From Moniliophthora roreri (taxonomy: Eukaryota > Basidiomycota > Agaricomycetes > Agaricales > Marasmiaceae), in NCBI GenBank assembly GCA_001466705.2, contig LATX02000227.1, forward strand, positions 124,001 to 188,000: a DNA stretch of 64,000 nucleotides. Direction: 5' to 3'. This document shows, piece by piece, positions 33,606-46,250 of the stretch. Made by a program: the position numbers and the translations under genes. The notes below the pieces were generated by a model. The model was not told where the DNA came from, made no database searches, and saw nothing but the letters and a program-made list of their open reading frames with translations. The stretch's first letter is position 1. Every line of letters starts with the position of its first letter.

Positions 33606-33966
33606 GTTACCTCAGATCCTGATAGATGTATCAGGTCAATATAGGCTTCACCTAGATGTACTAGGCATGCCCAAGTATCATTGATGTAACTGGACACATC
33701 ACGCATTTGTTTTCAATCCCATTAACATGGAGAATGACTGATTCACATTAATACAATGAGCTACACAATATAGAGTACACATGAGCATTGGCAGTGGAGT
33801 AAATACAGCTATAAGTGTACAGTGATGCTATAAGTGATGTAATAAGTAAAGGTACAATAACATGAATTGAGGAGCGGGTGTTCGATAGCAAGTAAGAAAG
33901 CGAGTAATCTAGCATTAAGCACAAGATGTCATGAGAGCAATAAATGAGCACGATTAAAATAAAGAA
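33606..33966. other. Intergenic, AT-rich
   Basis: About 360 bp downstream of the DUF6698-like gene. No feature recognised. Confidence 0.4.
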
Positions 33967-36062
33967 TTAATGCTCAACATCCATCAAGCCTTCATCATCA
34001 TCATCATTGACACCTGGTGCTGGTTCAGCTTCGGTTTCAGGTTGAGCTTGATCACCATTGGTCATTTCTTTGTCTGTTGATCCAGAAGGAGGCTGCTGAG
34101 GTTGTTCAGTATTATCATTGTCATCGTTGGAAGTGTAAGCAGCAGCAGCAGCGGCAATACACTTGGCAAAAGAAGAGTCTTCACTTGGTCCTTCATCCAT
34201 TGGGGTATCAGATTCCATAAAGCACTGTCTAAGAGCAACGTCAGTAGTGCAGTCATCAACAAATGAATAACTTACTTGTTCCATTCATCAAGCACCTTTT
34301 TGACAAATGATAGTGCCTCCATCTCAAAGATGTGGAGGACAAAACAGTAAAGAGCAAAGTAATCAAACTTGCCCTGGACTTGCCTCCACTTCTTGTGAGT
34401 GCTGAGAGCATGATGAATCTGAAGGATCAAAGTGTTAGTCAGAGTTGATCATAGAAATGAATATACTTACTTGAACATAGATGTATGCAATTGATGCTGG
34501 TGTCACTGCAGTCATGCGACCAATCTTTGCAATGCAAGGCCAATTCAATGCCGACATCTTGGTGTGTGCTGCAGAGTGCCCAATGAAGATTCCATGCCAA
34601 CACTACAGAGAGATTGGTCAGTACAAATTCAAAAGAGAAATAAATACTTACTTGGAAAGCTAATTCTTCTTGAAAGAGGCCTCACAATGGCTTGTCTTTG
34701 TCAAATTCATCGAGGTTGTACATCAAGCTGACCATTGTGTCAGGCTTTGGCAGTGTCTTCTTGAATTCTTTGGCCATTGCTTTCTGAATCCTGCAGTATT
34801 GGGGCATCAGTACCATAAATGTGTTCAAAGAGAGCACTACTTACTTTTTCCTTTTATCCTCACTCTTAGTGTCAGTCAGTTTGAAAATATAAGAGCCTGT
34901 TGCAAGTTGAGGTCCAATAAGGGGATGTTTGGGTCTATGATTATGTTTGGAAGATGGATCAAGGGCAGGTTTGGCATAGGAGTCATCCCAGGGGATTTCA
35001 GGATTATTGAGAAGGTATGAAGGTACACATTGTTTCATGTTAGAACCATCAACCTTGTGGGCCTGTCTGTATCCATTTCTAAACTAGAGGAACCATATCA
35101 GTGCTCGCATCAGAAAGAAGTGGAAGTGGAAACATACAATGACAATAAAAATGTTATACAGCTCCTCTTCATTGTAGAGGACACAATTCATGAGATGGTT
35201 GTGGATTTCTGGAGAGTGATCAATGAGGTTTTCATAGCATTTCAAGTATGTCTCTTTGACTTCAGGAGACCTGGTTCAAATATTAGTATATGAGTACTAT
35301 ATGCGTGCATATTGTTGTAAGGAGTGTCATCTTCTTCATTTTCATCATCCTTTTCTGGAGCAGGAGCATTTGCAGAATCTATAATGTTGGGTGGGCTGTT
35401 GAGATTCTTGAGGGTATCATCAGCTTCCAGGCCAATCTGAAAGAGCACAGGTATTAAATTGTATTCCATTGAGACTAAACGCATATATGCAGCTCCTGCA
35501 ACACAGAAAACTTCAAGCTTGTTGTATCTGGTAACATTGTTAGTGACTGAGTGTGACTGTGGATAGGCTGCACTCATGAGTGATGAGGTTGAGTAAAGGT
35601 AGAAACCTTCACCTTTCTCTCCAACCTATTCACTACCTTGACCTCTTTATTCGCTACCTTCCTACTCTTGACCTTCCCATTATGCTCAGCCTTGGCTTCA
35701 GCTGCCCACTTGAGCCATTCCAGGCATGCCTTCTTTCCCTCAGGTGTCTCCTGGGGTTCCTGGGGGTTATGGGGTGAGGATGACTGGCATCCATGAGGTG
35801 GCTCATTTTCTTGGTTGGAATGATTAGACTGATTTGAGTGTTGGGTACCAAATCTGGATGCTCAGGGGCTGTGAAGTTCTTCTATCTTGGGCTCATTGAC
35901 ATTGGGTTGAGCACAAGGTTTGTCATAGTTGTGCTTGCATAAGGGCTGTTGTAATGAGGATTGCCAAGGAGGGGATGCAGAGTTGTGACGTAGCTGAGAG
36001 GATTGGGTCTGAGATGGCTGTTTATGTGTCATCTTTGTGGTCTTTGATGACAGGAAGACCAT
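33967..36062 (-). pseudogene. DUF6698-like protein, transposon-associated, with nonsense codons
   Basis: The clearest exons are 34602-34471 (CWHGIFIGHSAAHTKMSALN, then MTAVTPASIAYIYVQ), 34418-34276 (IHHALSTHKKW, DYFALYCFVLHIFEMEALSF, VLDEWNK) and 34228-33967, an acidic Ala-rich tail ending GLMDVEH. The order TxVTPASIAYxxxQ, ALS..KW, FYxFVxxxFE and WN resembles the DUF6698 domain of Agaricomycete proteins often found near transposons. Upstream pieces include YNLDEFDKDKPL and KKACLEWLKWAAEAKAEHNG. Splicing is consistent across the last exons. In-frame TGA codons occur at 34682-34684 and just after HSP near 35868, both explained by CGA to TGA. I infer a decayed gene; the family call is from memory of the motif pattern. 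Confidence 0.5.
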
Positions 36063-36649
36063 GGCAGGTGGGAAGGGAGGCAAGGTGAAGGTGGGAGATG
36101 GTGGTGGTATGAAAGAAAGAAGGAAAAGTCAGAGTTTGAAAATTTACAGAAACAAATACCCCACATTGACCCAGTCTTGACACATGTGACACACGTCAAA
36201 ACCAGTAAACAAAAGCCTTTCCCTAGCACCAACAGTTAAATTACAGGATCACAGGTTGGATTTCATATACATTACTATACTAGAGGTATAAAGGTATCTA
36301 ATATACAAGTTTCTAAGTGTCTTTCTTATGAGTTTGGGCCAGTGAAATTAATGGAAACAGAGACCAAAAGTCACCTTATGCTATTGATCTCAGTTGCCTT
36401 GTAGGCTATTCACATCTGTCATGGCAGTTGTTGAAGTGAGAGAACCAAATAGCAATCCTATTTCTGAACCCACTAAGTTGATTCATAGCATGTAAAAGGA
36501 GATTATAGGTGCCTTTGTGCTTGCTGGTATTGGGTATTGGAGTACATCTATGTAGTCTACAAGAAAGTACAAGAAAAAAACACTACTGATACATAATGTA
36601 CTATCAATACATTAAGAAAGTCTATATGTGATTCTAATCATCTCAAATG
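36063..36649. other. Intergenic, no gene seen
   Basis: CpG-poor DNA between two minus-strand transposon-related loci. No motif was recognised. Confidence 0.4.
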
Positions 36650-37880
36650 ATACAATTCGGGGCGCTTTTCATGGTATTCCTTCCTCTGCACTGTCAGTTT
36701 CTCCCTTGCTCCCTTCTTTATTGACAACTTGCAAAGCTGTTCAGTGAAGACCTTGTATCCTACTGTTTTGTCAAATGAACCCATCTCCATATCAATTTCA
36801 TGACAAAATAGTTTATTGCCAGCATTGCTGACATGAATGAGGCACTTGCTAGAATAGGCACTGTGGACCACAAAGAAGGGGTTGTTTGTGTGAGGAGTTG
36901 GGTGGCTGGTTTGGGGGATGAACAAATCTTGAACAGTGCAGAAAATGGCATGCTGGTATTGAAGACTGTATTTGCCTTGATCAAAGTAAACCATGACCAT
37001 TTTTTCCACATTTTTGAGGTCGAGATTAATGGTTGGATCATGGCCAGTGACAAAAATGAAGAAGTGGAGATTCCTGATTGCAGGAAGTGTACACAGGTCA
37101 TACAGCTACTGTTGTGACTGATGAGCCTGCTTGGATGGAGAGGGTGTCAATGTTGCTGGGGCACCTTTGTTGACACCAACACGCCACACAATGTCATCAT
37201 TTTCACTGGAAATCGCAGCAGGTGGAGTCTTGAATCTTAGGAGAGTAACAAGCTTGGGCTTGAATTTGAACTGGAGAGGGTGATGATAGCTGAGAGGTAC
37301 ACAGAAGGCAGCATTGGTAGGTCATTCGATAACATGAAGAGGCTTGCTGGTTCTGTGAGGAATAATGAACACAAAAGGAAACAAGAGGGGAAAAAGAAAC
37401 TCATGCCAAGTCAATGACACAATCATAATCTACCACGAATCTAGGAGTGTTGCTTCCCTGAACAGCGGTCTACAGCTGTACCTTTAGGCCACTGTTCATC
37501 GACTGATCGACGAAAACATTGACTACATGTGCAAGTTGACTGTGGTGTTCTCCTGCATGCTTGTTCCCAGCCACAATAACTTCATGATTGAGCCATGGAG
37601 GTTTGCCTGTACTGTGAAGGTTGATGTTGTTACTAAGGCCTTGATGTGGGTAAGCTGCATGGGGGACAGCAGTGAACTCAAATGAAGATTTCTGGGTGCA
37701 TCGAAGAAGGTTACTGTTGGCTTCATATTCAAAATTATACTCAGATGTAATGCCAGCATTGGTAATCTTGATCTTGCCAGTGAAGGTGGTGATGTGTGTC
37801 TCGTCAAAGGTGGAAATGACGAACCCCTCAATGTCTCTCTGATCATGCCAAACTACATCTCCTGACCTCCAAATCTTCTG
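36650..37880 (-). pseudogene. Spt5-like KOW-domain fragment
   Basis: Reading on the minus strand from 37880, GDVVWHDQRDIEGFVIS leads into TGKPPWLNHEVIVAGNKHAG and MNSGLKVQL. This matches the plus-strand locus at 50970-51090, which reads TGRPPWVGEQVQITKTAMKG and MPSGLKILVKQ. Both have the Pxx-V-x-V/I...G pattern of a KOW motif. A second coding segment, 37017-36638, encodes MVMVYFDQGKYS and a basic C-terminus. The 5' end stops exactly where a repeated block begins (about 37878), so the NGN and earlier KOW parts are missing. Stops and frame changes occur between the pieces. It is a truncated relative of 47996-52363. Confidence 0.5.
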
Positions 37881-39060
37881 CTAATTTGTCTAAGAATAAG
37901 ACTAGTGGAAAACTACCCAAAAGATAACCTCCAAAAGTCTAACTCTGTTGTGCAAGTGTGGATCAATGTGATCAGAGTTACTGCACTTAGAATGCCAACA
38001 AAACTCTTAGCTAGGTTGATTCTCTCTTATGGAAGTGTTCTACTTCAAAGTGTTCACCTCCAGAAGAGTATAGATGGGTTTAAAATGGGTTTATTGGGCA
38101 AACACACACACAAAACACAAAGAACACAGTGCACAAAGCACAAACACAAGAGCTACAGTCCCATACAAAGACTTAATAGCCGATATAGTCTGACCCTATG
38201 GAGTTCAAGACTTCTTCAAGATAACTACAGCACACAGTGTACTGGAAAAGGTCCTAGACCAATTTCTACAAAGAGTTCAGTGCAGGCACACCACTTGCTA
38301 ATACTCTAAGTGTGTCACAACCTGATACACACACAGGCCACACTCCAAGTGCCCAAGGCTCTCTCTTGGTGTAAAGTTTCTCTTAGAAAAGCATGACAAT
38401 GCACTCAAGATGTTACTCTTATCTCTTACGATGCAAGTTCATTATCAGATGTCTATCTCTCTGGAGTCACTCAGGACCAATCTCCAGGGCCTGTAGTGAG
38501 GAAGCAAAACTGGAATGGCACACAAATTTATATACCAAACAAACTCTTCATGTATTCACAATTGGAGGGGGCAGAGTTACTTGAGTATGTACGAATATCT
38601 AGCTGTCCTTATATACAGTCCAAGGAATATATCTACAGAAAAATATAAATAATGTCTGATAATTCAGGAAATGATAAATGAGTGATGGAGATACTAAAAG
38701 AGGGAATATTTGGATGTCACGGAGTCTGGCCACTAGGGTATCCGACCATATCCACATGGGTATCTATGTTTCCAGGCATTCTGGGCTCTATAATTTGTAT
38801 TTTTTCTTTTTCTAAGTCAGGTATCTATGAGTAGATAGCTGTATCTGTCCTGTCTCTTTACAGCATTTCCCTTTCCAGTATCCTCACATCGGTAGAGGCC
38901 TAGATGCCAAAGTTTCCAAGGTCAGAACATGCTGTTACTGTTCCTATCTCCTTTGACAGTGCATGCTCAGTCTTATTTAGAACTTCTTATACATTTAGCT
39001 ATTCTTTGTATGTCTTGTGGTATCTGTCTGTAGGTAGTGGATGTCCTTTGGAAGTGAGTT
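37878..39060. repeat. Repeated block, copy 1
   Basis: It begins near TAATTTGTCTAAGAATAAGACTAG, and 37885-38690 matches 56600-57410, 58940-59750 and (from 60630) the third tandem copy at about 90-95% by eye. Copy 1 has about 85 extra bases near 38695-38780 that the others lack. The small ORFs (such as 38393-38584) are conserved only because the DNA is repeated. The block abuts a truncated coding sequence on its left here and at 56594, so it behaves like a mobile or recombinogenic unit. Confidence 0.65.
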
Positions 39061-39765
39061 CTGTCATTCCGAGATGACCTTATATCTAGCACTTCAGGCA
39101 ACCCTTTTGAGGTACCACTTAGGCACAACCTCTTAGTGTGAATAAATAACCTAACTGAGTCTATTAGGGTGGTAAGTGTCCTCACTTTAGGTCCAGTCCT
39201 CTCTTCAGGTCCTGACTATGGCTTGGTCTGTCATTTGTATAGTGGGCCAACCCTCTATAGCAGAGGTCAGGTCCTATAGATGTAATGTGACAGGGGTGTC
39301 AGGGGTCCTTTTTTTTGAAAGGTCTTGCCCTCTGTACTGACTAGAGAAAAAAATACCTCTCCAGAGCTTTAGAAATAGCATATTTTAGTATATTTTTTGC
39401 AACTGTCAATACAGTTCTATATTCTATAATGGCCAGAGAAAAATAGGCTACTTTAAGCTCTAGAAACAGCTTATTTGAGCATTTCAACTCTTATAATATC
39501 TGCAATGCAAATAGTCCATTTATATCATAAAATAATAGATATTTATAGATAAACTCAGAAATATTATAATATTAGGTTGTTCTTTACTAGCTTGAGGCAT
39601 AACTAAAATATTTTAAATAACTATATAAGAACAAGCAACTTGTGATATATTTTTGTACTTTCTATATATAATATATAATTGTTCAACAATGACAATAAGA
39701 GTATATTGCCTAGTGTAGTGACATAACCTTATAAAGTAATATAATTTCCCTAGAGTAGGTGTGAC
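39061..39765. other. AT-rich noncoding DNA
   Basis: Very low CpG and high AT. 38689-39203 is repeated at 40392-40905 right after the N at 40391. No gene. Confidence 0.5.
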
Positions 39766-39990
39766 CTAAGCTGCTAAAGAGAAGGTTCTCCAGTTGAGCA
39801 GGCCTACCCTTAGCTGCTGGAGGGAGGGTCCTCCAGTAGAGTGGGCCTGCCCTGAGGTGCTGAAGGGACAGTCCTCCAGTAGAGCAGGCCTGCCCTGAGC
39901 TGCTGGAGGGAAGGTTCTCTAGTCAGGCAGGCTTGATTTGAGTTATTAAGAGAAGGTTTTTTACTAGAGTTAACCTGATCTAAGCTGGAA
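39766..39990 (+). repeat. 43-bp minisatellite
   Basis: About five direct units. Each carries a self-complementary CTGGAGG...CCTCCAG arm and ends in GCAGGCCTGCCCTGA or a variant. The last units decay gradually. The array recurs at 41580-41800. Confidence 0.75.
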
Positions 39991-40214
39991 TTTAAAGCTC
40001 TAGTTTAGTAATAAACTTAATTAATATATCTAAATGGTGTGATAATACCATTTTCTTTACTATTGTGGACCTGACCTTTACATAGGTAGATATGTTTCTA
40101 AAAGCAATTTAGCTATAATCATTTGATAACTGAATTTACTATTTCTTTTAAAATACTAAAAGTATTCAATTTAGGCTAATAGATATACAGATAGTATTAA
40201 AGACATATACTTAT

Positions 40215-41361
40215 TTACACATACTGGCTGAATAAATCTGTCTCCCCTTCTGAATCAATAGTTAATACTTGATCTAAATACTCTATTAATGTAGTATCTT
40301 CATCAACTTCTACTTCACCATCATCTTCTGAGTCTGAGCTATTTTCTGATTCAATCACAATATTTCTATGTAATGTATGACGTTGAGTTTNGATACTAAA
40401 AGAGGGAATATTTGGATGTCACGGAGTCTGGCCACTAGGGTATCCGACCATATCCACATGGGTATCTATGTTTCCAGGCATTCTGGGCTCTATAATTTGT
40501 ATTTTTTCTTTTTCTAAGTCAGGTATCTATGAGTAGATAGCTGTATCTGTCCTGTCTCTTTACAGCATTTCCCTTTCCAGTATCCTCACATCGGTAGAGG
40601 CCTAGATGCCAAAGTTTCCAAGGTCAGAACATGCTGTTACTGTTCCTATCTCCTTTGACAGTGCATGCTCAGTCTTATTTAGAACTTCTTATACATTTAG
40701 CTATTCTTTGTATGTCTTGTGGTATCTGTCTGTAGGTAGTGGATGTCCTTTGGAAGTGAGTTCTGTCATTCCGAGATGACCTTATATCTAGCACTTCAGG
40801 CAACCCTTTTGAGGTACCACTTAGGCACAACCTCTTAGTGTGAATAAATAACCTAACTGAGTCTATTAGGGTGGTAAGTGTCCTCACTTTAGGTCCAGTC
40901 CTCTCAATTCAATCACAATATTTCTATGTAATGTATGACATTGAGTTTCCAATTCATTGTCAGATAGACCCCAATCAGGCACTCCCTGTGATGCTTGCAT
41001 ATAGACAAAAGCCTTCTGCCATGTAACTAGCAGTCTGATTAATGATAGTTTTTTCACTATCAGTTGATGTCTAACTCCTTCTGTGTCTTTAAAAATATTA
41101 GCAGAGCCTAGTATTAAAATAGAAACATACCTGCTTCACCAATCACATTACATATTACTGCCTACTCTTCTGCAAACCATACTTGCATAGAGTCTCTTTC
41201 ATGCTGTAACCGAACCAACTCCTCATTACAACAATCCCTTTCTAACAGTGCACAGATTCAAAGTCAGACATTATCATCTGCTAGCCAAGCAGGAGGATGA
41301 CTATCTTCTTCAAATAGTCCAACATTGTGCCAGATTGCATCATTAATGTCCAGGTTGAAAA
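40215..41361 (-). pseudogene. KDZ transposase C-terminal fragment, extra copy A
   Basis: The minus strand encodes the acidic KDZ-type tail, with ESENSSDSEDDGEVEVDEDT and a stop at 40217-40215. Further upstream, 40906-41361 is a slightly diverged copy (a few percent) of 42168-42621. An N at 40391 and an inserted duplicate of 38689-39203 (40392-40905) interrupt it. It may be an allelic or misassembled copy. Confidence 0.6.
40391..40391. other. Assembly gap marker N
   Basis: Sequence after the N (40392-40905) repeats 38689-39203, so the join is between overlapping or duplicated contig ends. Confidence 0.8.
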
Positions 41362-41362
41362 N
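41362..41362. other. Assembly gap marker N
   Basis: From about 41387 the sequence repeats 39573-40390, including the 43-bp minisatellite and the KDZ tail. Confidence 0.8.
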
Positions 41363-41579
41363 ATCTATTTGAGTCTTTATAATATTATATAGGTTGTTCT
41401 TTACTAGCTTGAGGCATAACTAAAATATTTTAAATAACTATATAAGAACAAGCAACTTGTGATATATTTTTGTACTTTCTATATATAATATATAATTGTT
41501 CAACAATGACAATAAGAGTATATTGCCTAGTGTAGTGACATAACCTTATAAAATAATATAATTCTCCTAGGGTAGGTGT

Positions 41580-41800
41580 AACCTAAGCTGCTAAAGAGAA
41601 GGTTCTCCAGTTGAGCAGGCCTACTCTTAGCTGCTGGAGGGAGGGTCCTCCAGTAGAGCAGGCCTGCCCTAAGGTGCTGAAGGGACAGTCCTCCAGTAGA
41701 GTGGGCCTGCCCTGAGCTGCTGGAGGGAAGGTTCTCTAGTCAGGCAGGCTTGATTTGAGTTATTAAGAGAAGGTTTTTTACTAGAGTTAACCTGATCTAA
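41580..41800 (+). repeat. 43-bp minisatellite, second copy
   Basis: Close copy of the array at 39766-39990 with a few substitutions. Confidence 0.75.
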
Positions 41801-42031
41801 GCTGGAATTTAAAGCTCTAGTTTAGTAATAAACTTAATTAATATATCTAAATGGTGTGATAATACCATTTTCTTTACTATTGTGGACCTGACCTTTACAT
41901 AGGTAGATATGTTTCTAAAAGCAATTTAGCTATAATCATTTGATAACTGAATTTACTATTTCTTTTAAAATACTAAAAGTATTCAATTTAGGCTAATAGA
42001 TATACAGATAGTATTAAAGACATATACTTAT

Positions 42032-43006
42032 TTACACATACTGGCTGAATAAATCTGTCTCCCCTTCTGAATCAATAGTTAATACTTGATCTAAATACTC
42101 TATTAATGTAGTATCTTCATCAACTTCTACTTCACCATCATCTTCTGAGTCTGAGCTATTTTCTGATTCAATCACAATATTTCTATGTAATATATGACAT
42201 TGAGTTTCCAATTCATCGTCAGATGGACCTCAATCAGGCACTCTCTGTGATGCTTGCATATAGACAAAAGCCTTCTGCCATGTAACTAGCAGTCTGATTA
42301 ATGATAGTTTTTTCACTATCAGTTGATGTCTAACTCCTTCTGTGTCTTTAAAAATATTAGCAGAGCCTAGTATTAAAATAGAAACATACCTGCTTCACCA
42401 ATCACATTACATATTACTGCCTACTCTTCTGCAAACCATACTTGCATAGAGTCTCTTTCATGCTGTAACTGAACCAACTCCTCATTACAACAATCCCTTT
42501 CTAACAGTGCACAGATTCCAAGTTGGACATTATCATCTGCTAGCCAAGCAGGAGGATGACTATCTTCTTCAAATAGTCCAACATTCTGCCAGATTGCATC
42601 ATCAATGTCCAGGTTGAAAAGAGACTTGGTATCAATAGGAAGAGGAGCAACTGCATGTTTTGGGGCAGCTTTTGTGCCCACCAGCTTTGCCATATCTGCA
42701 CATAGCTTGTTGTACTGCCTGGCTAGTTGTTGAATAGAGGGATCTCACTTTTTGACAGTATCTTCAAGATGGGCATCGATTTTCCTTTCTGACATAGAGT
42801 TAGATAGTAAATTATTATTAATATACTACTCACCATTTGTAATCTTTTTTTTTCTGTAAGATTGCTCAAGCCGATCTCTTTCAAATTTCCATTGCCTTAA
42901 GCACTCCAGCAAATGTGTTTTAATTGCAAGAGCATTCATCTGCATATGGAGGTAGGCATTATTCATGAGTTGGGTTACATCCTATCGCTCCTGAATTCCA
43001 AGAGCT
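42032..43006 (-). pseudogene. KDZ transposase C-terminal exons, copy B
   Basis: The exon 42693-42421 encodes MAKLVGTKAAPKHAVAPLP, SLFNLDIDDAIWQNVGL and PPAWLADDNVQLGICALLE, typical of the C-terminal part of KDZ transposases. It is followed by the acidic tail ending at 42034-42032. The N at 43007 separates it from copy C, whose 43008-43792 is almost the same sequence with scattered substitutions. Confidence 0.65.
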
Positions 43007-43007
43007 N
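43007..43007. other. Assembly gap marker N
   Basis: 43008-43792 repeats 42234-43006 with a handful of differences. Confidence 0.8.
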
Positions 43008-46000
43008 ATCAGGCACTCCCTGTGATGCTTGCATATAGACAAAAGCCTTCTGCCATGTAACTAGCAGTCTGATTAATGATAGTTTTTTCACTATCAGTTG
43101 ATGTCTAACTCCTTCTGTATCTTTAAAAATATTAGAAGAGCCTAGTATTAAAATAGAAACATATCTGCTTCACCAATCACATTACATATTACTGCCTACT
43201 CTTCTGCAAACCATACTTGCATAGAGTCTCTTTCATGCTGTAACTGAACCAACTCCTCATTACAACAATCCCTTTCTAACAGTGCACAGATTCCAAGTTG
43301 GACATTATCATCTGCTAGCCAAGCAGGAGGATGACTATCTTCTTCAAATAGTCCAACATTCTGCCAGATTGCATCATCAATGTCCAGGTTGAAAAGAGAC
43401 TTGGTATCAATAGGAAGAGGAGCAACTGCATGTTTTGGGGCAGCTTTTGTGCCCACCAGCTTTGCCATATCTGCACATAGCTTGTTGTACTGCCTGGCTA
43501 GTTGTTGAATAGAGGGATCTCACTTTTTGACAGTATCTTCAAGATGGGCATCGATTTTCCTTTCTGACATAGAGTTAGATAGTAAATTATTATTAATATA
43601 CTACTCACCATTTGTAATCTTTTTTTTTCTGTAAGATTGCTCAAGCCGATCTCTTTCAAATTTCCATTGCCTTAAGCACTCCAGCAAATGTGTTTTAATT
43701 GCAAGAGCATTCATCTGCATATGGAGGTAGGCATTATTCATGAGTTAGGTTACATCCTGTTGCTCCTGAATTCCAAGAGCTGCTTCTGATGTCTGAAGCT
43801 GCTTTCTTGCCTCTGCTAGTGTTGCTTTTTTGGACTCCAGCTCATTTCTAATATCCACAAGGCGATAGTCAGAGAGTTCTGTGTCTAGCATTGATTTCTC
43901 AAGCTTTGAAACACTTGCAACCAATGCTTGTACACCTTCTCACAATTGAATAACTCTCTTGACTGCCTTATTGCCACTGTCCTTTGATTGTGCTATATGA
44001 TATAATATGTTATAGTAAATTATTGTTTTTAAGCAAAAACAATATCAGAACTTACCAGGTAGTAGTTTTGTCTGATGAGCAACCTGTAGTTCCCATTGTT
44101 TACGCAAAAACATTTCATTCTGACCTGACTTCCTAATGTCTTCTTCTGCTAACTTGCAATGGGAGTGACAGGACTGCCACTTTTGCTCCAGCCACCAACC
44201 AAGGCCTATAAGATTGTCCTGATCGATTTGCCATACTTGGTTATCCACAGTATATAGATGGGCATGAAACTGTAATTATTAGTATGGAGGATAATAATAG
44301 TAGAGCACAACTCACCCCACACACTCTCAAGTATAGTATTAGCTTGCTGATAGCATGCCAAAAGCATTCACATCTCTCTCCATCAGACAACCCAAACCCA
44401 ATACACTTCTGAGGATGGTAGACAAGCTGGCATGGCCATCTATATCCAAATGCATGAAATACAGAAATTGCAAATGATATCCAGAGAAGGTAAGGCTTTA
44501 AGAATCCCCACTTGTGGCAGGAGCAATGAAGTTGACAAGCAATATCATATAGGAGTCCAATTGTAAACCATTCTGGCAGATGCTTGAAGAGTGTCTCTAG
44601 TAGAATAAGCACATAATGCTGTTGCTCACCTGCAGATGTCATATTGACTAGCCACAGCACTCTGTCATGGTGGCAAAGCAAACCCATCAGAGCAGTAGAG
44701 TCAAAGAACTGGGTGCTGGCTTTCTCTCTACGCTCATTAGCAGCTGTAAAGCTGGCTTCACATCCATTCAACACAGAGAAAGGGACCTTTAAAGGACCTT
44801 TGAAACCATCCTAAGCTTCAGACACACTTCCAGAAGCCTGTGTCTTGCTCTTTCTGCGAGGGGGACAGATTTCCTCTACTCTTGCCTCCATCTCCAATAC
44901 ATCTTCCTCTGGAATGAATACAGATGCTGGATATTTCATTGGAGGATCTCTGCTCTGTCTGTTATGTTTCTGTGTAAAGCATGCATCCACACAAACAATA
45001 GCATCAAATCTAAATAAAAGAGTTTATTGCTAGAATTGTAAGATCTAAAAAATACATACCCAAGATTGTCATCTACTTGTGAAAAGTCACCACCAAAGCA
45101 TAGAGGACACTGTGACCTCAAGTACTCTGAAGGCCTATCCAACTGTGGGGTTGGTATATTTAAATTCCTGCGTTTACTACTTCCACCCTTCCTATTCAAC
45201 TCATCAGAAGAATCCTTCTCTGATGAACTGTCGTCTTCACTATCTGAGCCCATAGATGGCTCAGTAGGTGGAGTCAACAGATTATAACGAGTTTTGGCAA
45301 GCATGTTATTAATATGGCCTTCTACTGCATGTTTCAGAGAAGTAAACCATTGTAGTGCATTTGCAAACCGTCATCTGAGTGGATCCTAAGGCATATGGTA
45401 AGTTAACATCTACTAAAGCTATATATATGAATTGGCACAACATTACCTTGCCTTGCAGTTGGTAATCTGATGACTCTAAGAAGTCCTGCAGAGTATCACA
45501 CCATGCAGTATGATTTGGAGCAACTTGCAGGAATAGTTTGGACACAAACTCCAATACCCGCATATCTACAGCTAATGTAGGTGCCAGTGGAGCACATGGG
45601 AAACAGCCATGATCCAAAAGCTGTCTTGCTGCAGACATGCAGTTGCAAGTATGAATGTGTGTCTGTTCCAGAGCTAATTGAAAAGAAATTAGAAGACATG
45701 TAAAATACAAGTAATAAAACTCCTTACAAGCAAAACACACAAGAATAATATCAAGATTCCGTTCAGAAAGTCCACAGGTACATTTATACTCTCTGAATGG
45801 TGGCTCTAGAGATAGGTTTTTTGTGTGATGTAGTAGCTCCATATAGAGGTCGATAAGGGATGGGATAACCTCAGCCAGCTAATGATCTGATTGAGAGCAA
45901 CACTTCTGACGGTGAGGTGATGAAGGATCAAACTGGTGGTCATAAAGATTTATAAATCCACCTTGATGTAAAGTATCAGATTGTGCCTCCACATTATTTT

Positions 46001-46250
46001 CATCTGCAGAGTTGTGCTCCTGATCACTTGTATGCCCACTTGTATCTCCACCAGTACTTTCTCCTGAATGTATTCCTGCAGGATGTGTTTGGAAAAGTGT
46101 CTGTCCATCAGCAAGGTAAACCTATGCTTGAGGATGTTTCATAGTCTTCTGAGCATGATGATGGGGTACCTTGACTGGAAACAGTTGAGGTGTTGACCTG
46201 ACAGGTGTTTGAAGTTTGGAAGATGTCTTTGGAAGGCGAGAGCGAGACAT
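43008..46250 (-). pseudogene. KDZ-family transposase, decayed
   Basis: Start at 46250 (MSRSRLPKTSSK). The cysteine-rich CxC region reads YKCTCGLSERNLDIILVCFAC, then ALEQTHIHTCNCMSAARQLL and SQCPLCFGGD. The catalytic core follows with VCVDACFTQKHN (first conserved Asp), ASFTAANERREKAS, LLCHHDRVLWLVNMTSAGEQ, GLLYDIACQLHCSCHKW, FAISVFHAFGYRWPCQLVYH and GFGLSDGERCECFWH (late acidic residues). Next comes a coiled segment QKWQSCHSHCKLAEED and the LFNLDIDDAIWQ exon (43468-43196). KDZ proteins are DNA transposases, active in the nucleus. In-frame TAG codons at 46124-46122, 45881-45879 and 44813-44811 each fit CAG to TAG. The copy is inactive unless those are sequence errors. The original 3' end is probably the tail at 42032. 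Confidence 0.8.

Noticed and set aside
38393..38584. Small ORFs conserved in all copies of the repeated block (also 57116, 59453, 60729)
   Set aside because: Conserved only because the DNA copies are nearly identical; the copies include frame differences and no domain is seen.
37878..39060. Repeated block as a retrotransposon LTR
   Set aside because: No TG...CA ends with target duplications, primer-binding site, or reverse transcriptase/integrase coding sequence nearby could be seen.
39766..39990. Regular repeats as a CRISPR array
   Set aside because: Units are contiguous, diverged and without unique spacers, in a eukaryotic genome.
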